Assembly: GCF_014698045.1 (NCBI RefSeq)
Contig: NZ_JACJSE010000002.1
Location: forward strand, 372,001 to 436,000
Length of the DNA: 64,000 nt
Reading direction: 5' to 3'
Source: Aulosira sp. FACHB-615
GTDB lineage: Bacteria; Cyanobacteriota; Cyanobacteriia; Cyanobacteriales; Nostocaceae
A program made the position numbers and the translations under genes. Below the pieces are notes generated by a model, which saw nothing but the letters and a program-made list of their open reading frames with translations, had not been told where the DNA came from and did no database searches. Shown here in pieces: positions 16,901 through 23,991 of this stretch (within the stretch, counting starts at the first letter, position 1; the number at the start of each line of letters is the position of its first letter).

Positions 16901-19895
16901 CCTTCAGAATGGCTCTAATCCAAATCCGGGGTCACAAGCGGGAAATGCAATTACTGGACTTTGGAATGACCTTTTCCGCGAACTTGTGGGGCGTTTGCTT
17001 GTTCAAGGGCAAATGCGTAATTTATTCCCCAACTCCACTTTTAACCACAATACCGACACACTAGAAACTAGCACCAGCCTCGATACAATTTTGAGTGGGT
17101 TGATAACTAATGCGCCCACTAATTCTAGTCAAGCAATTTTATACTGGAACTTTGCCGTTGCCGGTTTAGATACCTTTGAGAATCGATTTAATCTGTCTCC
17201 AGAAGATTTTGACGTTCGCATCAGTCAAACTTTAGCAAATGCAGGATTTTCAGGCTTCCTCAACACCCTCCGCCAAGCTGATTTTCTCCAAGCTTTTGCA
17301 AATGTCATTTTCGGTACATCAGGCAATGACACACTCAATGGTGGCACAGGCAACGACCAAATTAACGGTGCTGCTGGCAATGACGTAATTTCTGGTGGGG
17401 CTGGAAATGATATTTTAGATGGTGCTTTGGGTAATGACACTGTTAACGGTGGTGATGGTAATGACACCATCAAAGCAGGTTTGGGTACAGACACGGTAGA
17501 TGGAGGCAACGGTCAAGATACTCTAGAACTAGATTTATCTGCTCAAACTGTAAATCTAACTATCACCAACCCGCTAAACGGTGGAAGCTTACCAGGTATT
17601 GTCTCTGCAACAAATTTTGAATTTATCAAACTTACCACAGGTAGCGGTAATGATAGCATCACCCAAGCCAGCATTATCAATGGAAGTGTATTCCGTAGCA
17701 ATGATGTGTTTAATGGCGGTGCAGGAAATGATGTTATTAATGCAGGGTTAGGGGTTAATGATCAGGTAAATGGAGGATCTGGGATTGACACCCTTATCCT
17801 GAATTATTCTGTTGATGACGTTGGCAACAAGCTACAGTTTACTCTTGGTGGTAGCAATGCTAATGGTATTTCTGGTAGTGCGGGACGTACTGCAACTAAC
17901 AATAGCTGGCTAGATTCAATTAGTTTCTCTGGGATTGAGCGATTTAACATTACAGGTAGTCGCAACGCAGAGACAATTACTACTTGGACTGGAGATGACA
18001 CTATTAACGGTGGTGCGGGTGACGATACTATCGATGGTGGTGGTGGTAACGATACCATAAACGCTGGCGATGGTGATGATACTGTCATCGTCAGAACTTT
18101 GGGCTTTACGGCTGACGGTGGTGCAGGTACAGACAAGCTGGTGCTAAATCTTTCGGCTCAAACTACTGCAATTAATATCACTGTCACTCCAACCGGCATT
18201 ACCACTCCTGGCGTAACAAACACTATTACCAATTTTGAATCCATTTTATTAACCAATACTGGTAGTGGTAATGACACAGTTAACACTACAGCAATTAGCA
18301 GTAACTATTGGATTCGCAGTGATGCAGGGAATGATACTGTCAATACTGGTGCAGGACGCGATCGCCTTGAAGGTGGCGACGGCGATGATATCCTGCGCGG
18401 TGGTGCTGGTGATGACACTGGCTATCAAACTTACTCCACACCTGATAGCAGTAGTGGTGACGATGCCGGATTATTTGGTGGTGCTGGTAACGACCAGTTG
18501 TTTGGTGAAGCCGGGAATGATGCCTTGTATGGTGGTGATGGCAACGATACCCTCACTGGTGGCGATGGCGATGACTTTTTAGACGGTGGTACAGGTGTTA
18601 ACCAAAGCATTGGCGGTTTAGGTGTTGACCAACTGCGGTTAAATTATGCCAGTGCGACGACTACAGTCAACGTCACTTATACCAGCACCACTTCTGGAAC
18701 GGTCACTGACGGTAACACCTTCCGAGAAATTGAGCGTCTCAACTTAGATACTGGCAGTGGCAGTGATACTCTCAATGTCACAGCACTCACTGGTAATTCC
18801 AGGATTCGCAGTGGTTCCGGGAATGATACGGTTAATGCTGGTGCAGGACGCGACCGGATAGAAGGTGGTGACGGCGATGATATCTTGCGCGGTGGTGCTG
18901 GTGATGACACTGGCTATCAAACTTACTCCACACCTGATAGCAGTAGTGGTGACGATGCCGGATTATTTGGTGGTGCTGGTAACGACCAGTTGTTTGGTGA
19001 AGCCGGGAATGATGCCTTGTATGGTGGTGATGGCAACGATACCCTCACTGGTGGCGATGGTGATGACTTCCTCGATGGTGGTCTAGGAATTAACCAAAGC
19101 ATTGGCGGTTTGGGTGTTGACCAACTGCGGTTAAATTATGCCAGTGCAACTACCGCTATCAACGTCACCTACACCAGCACCGCTTCTGGAACGGTCAGTG
19201 ACGGTAGCACCTTCCGGGAAATTGAGCGTCTCAACTTAGATACTGGCAGTGGCAGTGATATCCTCAATGTCACAGCACTCACTGGTAATTCCCGAATTCG
19301 TAGTGGTGCTGGTAACGATACTGTCAATGCTGGTGCGGGACGCGATCGCCTTGAAGGTGGCGACGGCGATGATATCCTGCGTGGTGGTGCTGGTGATGAC
19401 ACTGGCTTTCAATCTTACTCCACACCTGATAGCAGTGGTTCTGACGATGCTGGGTTATTTGGTGGTGCTGGTAACGACCAGTTGTTTGGTGAAGCCGGAA
19501 ATGATGCCTTGTATGGTGGCGATGGTAACGATATTTTAGTTGGAGGTTTAGGCAATGATACGCTGACAGGTGGCAATGGAGCAGACCAATTTACCTTTAG
19601 TGCTGCTAATCAAGGAATTGATACTATTACTGATTTTCTGAGCAGCCAAGGTGACAAAATTTATGTTTCTGCCTCTGGTTTTGGTGGTGGTTTAGTAGCA
19701 GATGCAACAATTACATCCGCACAATTTGTGCTAGGTACAGTTGCGGCTGATGCTTCTGATAGATTTATCTATAATTCAGCGAATGGAAACCTATTCTTTG
19801 ACATTGATGGTACAGGTTCTCAGGCAGCCGTACATATTGCTACCCTCAGCGCAAATCCTTTGATTACTTATACTGACATCGTTGTTTCGGCATAA
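13992..19895 (+). CDS. Giant RHS/YD-repeat protein fused to EF-hand-like and RTX repeats
   Basis: The 1967-residue protein starts directly with YD repeats (many TYDxxG units, about residues 1-480). The conserved RHS core end follows at about 490-592 (DLLGSTVGLTNGTG, ARFYDSKLGRFTALDPIG, DPSGL). Next come a hydrophobic region (about 625-660) and acidic calcium-binding-like loops (LDLDNDGIEL, FDLDADGF, KDKDEDGFTD; about 700-850). From about 1108 to 1870 there are RTX nonapeptides (GGAGNDxLxG), and about 100 C-terminal residues are shared with the RTX protein at 34804. RHS shells usually encase a C-terminal toxin; RTX repeats bind calcium during type I secretion. No signal peptide or secretion gene is visible. 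An in-frame stop lies just upstream, so the frame does not extend further 5'. Confidence 0.85.
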   Translation: MSSTVTYNYVSPGVINVTDATGATTQISFTSTGQIQSIQDALNRVTQFSYDTNDYLSQITAPGNIISKFSYDAQGRLLSQTDPLNQTVSFTYGANSDSLTKVTDPKGQAIQYGYNNYGELTSITYADGKSETFTYDKFGNLTQATERSNDTFQYTYDSADRVTRKTFDDGTFEQYAYDSNGNLTSVRDVSGGTQSLVYDANNRLTKITYADGRFLEYTYDAQGRRTQMKDQSGFTTNYSYDSDGRLANLTNGAGATIISYTYDVLGRLSRETNGNGTYTTYTYDSVGQVTNITNYKSTGTINSSFQYTYDNLGRQTAATTQDGSWAYTYDTTGQLTRARFTSTNPSITNQDLQYVYDTAGNRIRTIVNGVTTNYTANNLNQYTTVGSAIYTYDADGNLTKVVDGSNTWTYIYNDENQLIGGTTPTGTFSYEYDAFGNRKAAVFNGQRTEYLVDPFGFGDVVGEYSGGAATNYIHGIGLVGRFTGANAAYYDSDLLGSTVGLTNGTGTYVNRYVYRPFGENLLTTEGVANPFEFVGQWGIMDEANGLDFMRARFYDSKLGRFTALDPIGLNGGDTNLYRYVANNPVSLVDPSGLKYINRNNPSSELASTLQDFGDTFNTNNISEALGFASDLAGVIAIGTSLLSGGTIPLGLITFGIVTGLGEALLSNDPNSALANFFAEQLFGLKFNRLSNFKTIWDLILDIISPLVLDLDNDGIELISLENSTAFFDLDADGFAENTGWVKSDDGILALDLNNNGRIDNINEVFGNATTDGFIILKQLDSNNDLIIDSRDAQFANLKVWKDKDEDGFTDVGELRSLLDWGIRSINLEYQSVNQVNEGNHVSSISNYTLTDGTTRQIVDVWFILDQMNSRYNGEFKLKEEVLYLPSLRGYGEIPNLFIAISQDQTLLGMMRNLVLLNTNNFEQFHAQFITQVEALLYRWAGVENVATNSRGSNVDARKLTFLEKFFGEDFLQNGSNPNPGSQAGNAITGLWNDLFRELVGRLLVQGQMRNLFPNSTFNHNTDTLETSTSLDTILSGLITNAPTNSSQAILYWNFAVAGLDTFENRFNLSPEDFDVRISQTLANAGFSGFLNTLRQADFLQAFANVIFGTSGNDTLNGGTGNDQINGAAGNDVISGGAGNDILDGALGNDTVNGGDGNDTIKAGLGTDTVDGGNGQDTLELDLSAQTVNLTITNPLNGGSLPGIVSATNFEFIKLTTGSGNDSITQASIINGSVFRSNDVFNGGAGNDVINAGLGVNDQVNGGSGIDTLILNYSVDDVGNKLQFTLGGSNANGISGSAGRTATNNSWLDSISFSGIERFNITGSRNAETITTWTGDDTINGGAGDDTIDGGGGNDTINAGDGDDTVIVRTLGFTADGGAGTDKLVLNLSAQTTAINITVTPTGITTPGVTNTITNFESILLTNTGSGNDTVNTTAISSNYWIRSDAGNDTVNTGAGRDRLEGGDGDDILRGGAGDDTGYQTYSTPDSSSGDDAGLFGGAGNDQLFGEAGNDALYGGDGNDTLTGGDGDDFLDGGTGVNQSIGGLGVDQLRLNYASATTTVNVTYTSTTSGTVTDGNTFREIERLNLDTGSGSDTLNVTALTGNSRIRSGSGNDTVNAGAGRDRIEGGDGDDILRGGAGDDTGYQTYSTPDSSSGDDAGLFGGAGNDQLFGEAGNDALYGGDGNDTLTGGDGDDFLDGGLGINQSIGGLGVDQLRLNYASATTAINVTYTSTASGTVSDGSTFREIERLNLDTGSGSDILNVTALTGNSRIRSGAGNDTVNAGAGRDRLEGGDGDDILRGGAGDDTGFQSYSTPDSSGSDDAGLFGGAGNDQLFGEAGNDALYGGDGNDILVGGLGNDTLTGGNGADQFTFSAANQGIDTITDFLSSQGDKIYVSASGFGGGLVADATITSAQFVLGTVAADASDRFIYNSANGNLFFDIDGTGSQAAVHIATLSANPLITYTDIVVSA
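18351..19560 (+). repeat. Three 492-bp tandem repeats inside the RTX region
   Basis: The segment starting GCAGGACGCG at 18351 recurs at 18843 and 19335, an exact spacing of 492 bp (164 codons) each time. The first two units are nearly identical over long stretches, including TACTCCACACCTGATAGCAG; the third is partial and runs into the C-terminal domain. Each unit encodes several RTX nonapeptides and a non-RTX spacer. Confidence 0.9.
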
Positions 19896-20028
19896 TGTTG
19901 CTGATGAGTACGAATATTCTTCATGGAAAATACAGCCGAGTAGGAGCATAATTGACAAACAGAATTCATGAGAACTTTCAGGCTTAAATCTGTCTTGCTC
20001 TATACGTGAAGAATCAGTATGAAATTGG

Positions 20029-20061
20029 AAAATCAGGTGTGTAATCCTCACCTGATTTTTT
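20029..20061 (+). terminator. Rho-independent terminator after the RHS-RTX gene
   Basis: AATCAGGTG and CACCTGATT form a 9-bp stem followed by TTTTTTAT. It lies about 135 bp after the stop codon and is nearly identical to the hairpin at 13602 before the gene. Confidence 0.75.
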
Positions 20062-20267
20062 ATGTAGATAGACCAAAATATCGAGAATGAACGTTCAGAA
20101 AACCAAGGTAAAAGCTAGTAATATGTCAAAATTGGCAACAGCAGAATAGTAAGGTTGGGTGTAGCGATAGCGTAACTCAACAGGTCTTGAGAATGTTGGG
20201 TTCCGTTCCTCCACCCAACCTACACCTGCTACACCTGCTGGCGTGGGTGGGTTTCCCGACTTGAGCT

Positions 20268-20413
20268 AAGTGGCGTGTGTATGTATCTAAAACCCTTACG
20301 CCACACACCCTTACACCCTTACACCCAATTTTCATAGACAATCTTGGTGCGTAAGTCCTGACCTTTACGCCCTTACACCCAATTTTCATAGACAATCTTG
20401 GTGGGTAAGCCCT
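20268..20413 (+). repeat. MITE-like repeat family 1, partial copy 2 with duplicated right end
   Basis: The copy has the family interior (GTGGCGTGTGTATGTATC, CCCTTACACC) and the right end CATAGACAATCTTGGTGCGT AAGTCCT up to 20359. The right-end segment is then repeated once more to 20413. The left terminal repeat is missing. Confidence 0.65.
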
Positions 20414-20525
20414 GTAATAATTGCTTTCAACTATGCTGGTGCTGGAACAATAAGACCTTTCTTCCTGCCTCTAGAATCCCGACACCTTCAGGCTAAAATT
20501 AAGTAAGAACACTCAAGGCTAGTCA

Positions 20526-21380
20526 GTGAACTTTTTTATTGGTTGTGCAGTTTGGGCGTATAAAGGTTGGGTGGGTGAATTTTATCCCCCAAGTACTCGT
20601 GCTACGGAGTTTCTGCGAGTTTACAGTCGTCGCTTCACTACGGTTGAAGGCAACACTACTTTTTATGCTGTGCCTAACCAAGAAACTGTGAGTCGTTGGG
20701 CGGCAGAAACACCTCTAGGTTTTGAATTTTGCCTGAAATTACCGCGCGATATCACCCATAAAGGTTTACTCCAACCCCATATTCCCGCAGCTTTGAAATT
20801 TTTAGAAGGAATGCAGCCTTTAGGGAAACGCTTGGGGCCGATGTTTGTGCAGTTACCTCCCAGTTATCCAGGGAAATTAATTGATGATTTAACTGCTTTT
20901 CTAGAAGCTTGGCCGAGAAAAACTGTACCTCTAGCTTTAGAGGTGAGACATTTAGACTGGTTTAAAGAACCTTACAGCAGTCAATTAACAGCGTTGCTAG
21001 AAAGTCTCGGTGTCGGAAGAGTGTTGTTAGATTCACGTCCAATTTACAATGGCGAAGATGACCCCCAGTTACAATCAGAACGACGCAAACCCAAATTGCC
21101 TGTACAATTCAGTGTAACTGCGCCTTTTAGCCTGGTTCGGTTCATTTCCCATCCCACATTATCTGAGAATCAGCAGTTTATGGCAGAATGGGTGACGCAG
21201 ATTCAACAATGGTTGCAAGCAGGAACAAAAATCTACTTTTTTGTCCATTGTCCACTAGAAGAGCGATCGCCACACAACGCCCGTCACTTTCAACAGCTAT
21301 TAGAACAAAGCGGTGTCCCAGTTTCGCCTTTACCTTGGAATCAACTAGAAAATCCACCAAGTCAGCTAAGTTTGTGGTAA
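20526..21380 (+). CDS. DUF72 (YecE-like) family protein
   Basis: The 284-residue protein begins at GTG 20526 with FFIGCAVWAYKGWVGEFYPP and contains FTTVEGNTTFYAVPN and FEFCLKLPRDITHKG, the signature of the DUF72/YecE family, which has a TIM-barrel fold. Its biochemical role is not established. It stands alone between two repeat-rich spacers. The GTG start is chosen because it lies directly before the conserved first strand. Confidence 0.85.
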   Translation: MNFFIGCAVWAYKGWVGEFYPPSTRATEFLRVYSRRFTTVEGNTTFYAVPNQETVSRWAAETPLGFEFCLKLPRDITHKGLLQPHIPAALKFLEGMQPLGKRLGPMFVQLPPSYPGKLIDDLTAFLEAWPRKTVPLALEVRHLDWFKEPYSSQLTALLESLGVGRVLLDSRPIYNGEDDPQLQSERRKPKLPVQFSVTAPFSLVRFISHPTLSENQQFMAEWVTQIQQWLQAGTKIYFFVHCPLEERSPHNARHFQQLLEQSGVPVSPLPWNQLENPPSQLSLW

Positions 21381-21809
21381 GCTTTCTGGGAAATTTCTCT
21401 AATTTTTTGCTTTCCTAACATTAGGACTTACGCATCAAAACAAAAAATCAAGGGTTTTGGCAAGGGTTCAGAGGTATAGGGTAGCCAGTGGCGTGTGTAC
21501 TGATTCAAAATCCTTACACCCCAAACCCTTTCACCCTTACACCCAATCTCCACAGATAATCTTTGTGCGTAAGTCCTGAACATATTCAACTCATACTCAC
21601 TTCAAAAAGAGTAATAATAGTTATTGCAAGACATTTTTAATAAAGCTAAAGTCGTTCTCTTTTTTAAAAAGGAGATTATATATCCCTGGTTAAATTTGCC
21701 AAGAGGATATTAACAATGCTTAAAAATAGCTAATAGAAATGGCTTGATTTTTTATGTGGATTGTGATTAGGGCAATCATTGATAAGTAGTTTCATCAAAG
21801 GAGGTTCAG
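21381..21809. other. Spacer with repeat family 1 copy 3
   Basis: Apart from the repeat at 21423-21577 this spacer is AT-rich, with no recognisable gene. A strong AAAGGAGG ribosome-binding site near 21800 belongs to the next gene. Confidence 0.5.
21423..21577 (+). repeat. MITE-like repeat family 1, copy 3 (most complete)
   Basis: This 155-bp element has perfect 12-bp terminal inverted repeats, AGGACTTACGCA and TGCGTAAGTCCT. Inside the left end is AAAACAAAAAATCAAGGG; inside the right end is CCACAGATAATCTTTG. It has no coding capacity. Confidence 0.8.
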
Positions 21810-22250
21810 ATGAGTCGTCTTCTTTATGAAAAATCAATTTCATATCAAGGATATCTCATCATTCCGTTTGTTTACGGTAAAGCTGATGCTTACGAAATCT
21901 ATTCCTACAAGCTGTTGTCAGAAATTGGCAATAGAAGTAGATTTCATAAAACAGAAAATCCATCAAGCATCTACGGTAATAGCATTAATAATATTATTGA
22001 TATTGCCAAAGAACATCTTGACAAAAATTTAGAATTTATCAGTCAACAAGATTGTTTTAAGTTGCGCTATATTTTCCGTAACAACCTGATTATCATCTTT
22101 CAACAAAACGGTAAATATTTCTACGATCATTATCCACCAGAGTTATTGAATAATATTGCCGCCCCAAAATTATTCAATTCCGAGTATGAATGCTTGAGTT
22201 GGATACAAGCAGGGTTAAATGGACAATATGTCCGACAGCAAGCAAGCTAA
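21810..22250 (+). CDS. Hypothetical protein
   Basis: I do not recognise this 146-residue protein. It is rich in Tyr, Asn and Ile, has no signal peptide or membrane segment, and carries SYQGYLIIPFVYGKADAYEI near its start. An excellent Shine-Dalgarno sequence (AAAGGAGG, 8 bp before the ATG) supports expression. It is flanked on both sides by family 1 repeats (21423 and 22273). Confidence 0.6.
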   Translation: MSRLLYEKSISYQGYLIIPFVYGKADAYEIYSYKLLSEIGNRSRFHKTENPSSIYGNSINNIIDIAKEHLDKNLEFISQQDCFKLRYIFRNNLIIIFQQNGKYFYDHYPPELLNNIAAPKLFNSEYECLSWIQAGLNGQYVRQQAS

Positions 22251-22272
22251 ACCAAAGTCATACTTGACTTAT

Positions 22273-22406
22273 AGGAGTTACACATAAAAACGAAAAATCA
22301 AGGGTTGGGAAGAGGGTGAAGGGGTTTATGGGTGTATGTATCTAAAAACCTTACATCCCACCCCCTTTCACCCATTCTTCACAGACAATCTTTGTGCGTA
22401 AATCCT
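22273..22406 (+). repeat. MITE-like repeat family 1, copy 4
   Basis: The element starts AGGAGTTACACAT and ends TTTGTGCGTAAATCCT. Its interior (CGAAAAATCAAGGGTTGGG, GGTGTATGTATCTAAAAACC, CACAGACAATC) aligns with the copy at 21423. Confidence 0.75.
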
Positions 22407-22487
22407 GCTAACAATATTTTACTGACCAAGCTAAACTGGCATAAATAACTTTCTTACCTAGCCACTAGACTCTATTTTTCAGAATTA

Positions 22488-22706
22488 ATGTTGTATAAGT
22501 TACCTCGGTTGCAGTCTCTTTGGCAACAATTTCGCTTATCTGCCGCATTTCCTTATCTCAGCTTATTAATTTGGCTACTGCCTTTATTATTATTTACCTC
22601 TGGGCAGAATAGTTTGATGGCACATGATGAGGGGGTGTATGCTTGGCGGGCGCGTCGGATGTTTGATTCTGGCGATTGGATAGCACCTTGGGGTACTAAG
22701 TCATAA
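22488..22706 (+). pseudogene. Truncated glycosyltransferase family 39 (ArnT/PMT-like) gene
   Basis: The 72 residues contain a membrane segment (YLSLLIWLLPLLLF) and MAHDEGVYAWRARRMFDSGD, the N-terminal luminal motif with the catalytic acidic pair of polytopic GT39 mannosyl/arabinosyl transferases, which are normally about 500 residues long. Homology stops after WIAPWGT near 22693, and AT-rich unrelated sequence follows. It is therefore the 5' remnant of a gene that lost most of its length. Confidence 0.75.
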
Positions 22707-22912
22707 TAACGTCTCTACATAGTTTTGGGTTTTGCTGGAAATAAAATTTTGATAATTTTCTAATATTTAATCACTTTTATTTATGAGATTAAAAAAAAAG
22801 AGTGTTTGATTTTACTAGTCAAAATGAATATTTTGAAGATGTACTAGTGTTCATCGCCTTAAAAGCAAATTTTTATATATACAACAGGATGCTTCTAACA
22901 AGGAGGAAGTCA

Positions 22913-23530
22913 ATGAAAGCCTGGAAAATGCTGCTGGTTACTGTGTTATTTTTCGTGAATTTTTTCGTCGCTCAACCTTCTTGGGCAGATAAAATGTCAA
23001 AAATTAGTCCAGACTATCCGGTAGTAGTGCAGAATCTCAATAGTCTATTAATGGCTCAAAATAACCCAGAACAAGCTGGTTATACCGCAGAAGAATTACA
23101 GCAAAAAATTGCGGCACTACAATTACAAAAACAAACTCTAGAAACTTCCGAAGATTGGGCTAGTTGTCGAAACGAAACAGGAAAACCATTGGCGATTTAT
23201 ACTCGTAAACCAGAAGATGCAATTCCTAACAGTCTCTACTATTTAGGAAATCGCCAAACTACTGATGAAGACTGGGACTGTGATGCTGTTTATTTACCAA
23301 ATGATGCTCAAGTTACAGGGTTAAATTTACCAGCAGGAGAACCAGCGATTTTGAAGCTTGTTGATGGCGCACAACTCATTGCTAGAATCAATCCCACTAC
23401 GCAACAACTTCAATTTGATGTTCCACCTGCATTAGTCGAAGTTCTCAAGCCGGAACAAGTAACTTGGAATGTTCCGAATTTAACTCAAGCAGATATTGAT
23501 GTCCAAATTCCTAACGCCCCAAATGATTGA
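22913..23530 (+). CDS. Hypothetical exported protein
   Basis: I do not recognise the family. The start at ATG 22913 is chosen because AAGGAGG lies about 8 bp upstream and the protein then begins with a good signal peptide (MKAWKMLLVTVLFFVNFFVA, cleavage likely after SWA). The mature part, about 180 residues, has a short coiled coil (EELQQKIAALQLQKQTLE), two cysteines that could pair (WASCRNE, DWDCDAVYLP) and a C-terminal domain rich in Pro and Val. An open frame upstream to 22802 is not needed. A 10-bp hairpin follows the gene. Confidence 0.65.
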   Translation: MKAWKMLLVTVLFFVNFFVAQPSWADKMSKISPDYPVVVQNLNSLLMAQNNPEQAGYTAEELQQKIAALQLQKQTLETSEDWASCRNETGKPLAIYTRKPEDAIPNSLYYLGNRQTTDEDWDCDAVYLPNDAQVTGLNLPAGEPAILKLVDGAQLIARINPTTQQLQFDVPPALVEVLKPEQVTWNVPNLTQADIDVQIPNAPND

Positions 23531-23545
23531 CATTAGATAAATCAA

Positions 23546-23571
23546 CGGCGATATCGTGACTGATATCGCCG
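23546..23571 (+). terminator. Strong hairpin after the exported-protein gene
   Basis: CGGCGATATC and GATATCGCCG form a perfect 10-bp stem with a 6-base loop, 15 bp after the stop codon. No U-tract follows, so it may protect the transcript's 3' end or terminate only weakly. Confidence 0.5.
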
Positions 23572-23672
23572 CTAATGCACACCCTCAAGAATCAATTTAT
23601 TGTGCTACCAGGTGGTGAAGATATTGTCGATTTCTGTGTAGGAAGTTTAGGGAAAACCAGTGATATTAATTT

Positions 23673-23773
23673 ATACCAATTTGAAAAAAGAATGCGACAA
23701 ATGGATGACTCAAAAGCTTACCGATCAACCCTTACCCAATCCAAAATCTAAAATCTAAAATCCAAAATGGTAT
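23673..23773 (+). repeat. Repeat family 2 (ATACCA...TGGTAT), simple copy
   Basis: The 101-bp element begins ATACCAATTTGAAAAAAGAA and ends AATCCAAAATGGTAT. A second copy in the opposite orientation lies at 39271-39421. Inside the right end AAAATCT is repeated in tandem. Confidence 0.7.
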
Positions 23774-23991
23774 TATTTTGAGCAACCCAACATAAATTTA
23801 TTGATACACAAAAGTTTCTCGGCAATAAAGCCTACATTAAATTACAATCACCATCTTTTGTAGGTTGGGTAGAATGCAGTGTAACCGAACATTTTCCTGT
23901 AGTTAATTTACCATTTTTAAACTTCTATACAAGAATTTATTGTTTACTAAAAGCATTGATGTAGAGCAAATGGTGCGATCGCCTGCCTAAT

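Larger units (their letters stand above)
19896..20525. other. Spacer with terminator and repeats
   Basis: This 630-bp spacer contains the RHS-RTX terminator, a GCGTGGGTGGGTTTCCCGAC repeat near 20240-20269 that also occurs near 39303, and a partial copy of repeat family 1. No gene is supported. Confidence 0.55.
23531..23991. other. Spacer with a hairpin and repeat family 2
   Basis: This 461-bp spacer holds the hairpin at 23546 and the repeat at 23673, plus some AT-rich sequence. The single short frame (23575-23751) runs into the repeat and is not believable as a gene. Confidence 0.5.

Noticed and set aside
17300..19560. CRISPR-like regular repeats
   Set aside because: The short regular units are in-frame RTX nonapeptide codons in a long open gene, with no spacers of constant length and no cas genes.
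20177..20395. Minus-strand open frame of 72 codons
   Set aside because: It lies entirely in repeat family 1 and its duplicated right end; the repeated amino acids simply reflect the repeated DNA.
22802..22912. N-terminal extension of the exported protein
   Set aside because: The ATG at 22913 has a strong AAGGAGG site and begins a normal signal peptide; the extension would bury that signal.
23575..23751. 58-codon frame after the exported-protein hairpin
   Set aside because: It begins inside the spacer without a ribosome-binding site and reads into repeat family 2.
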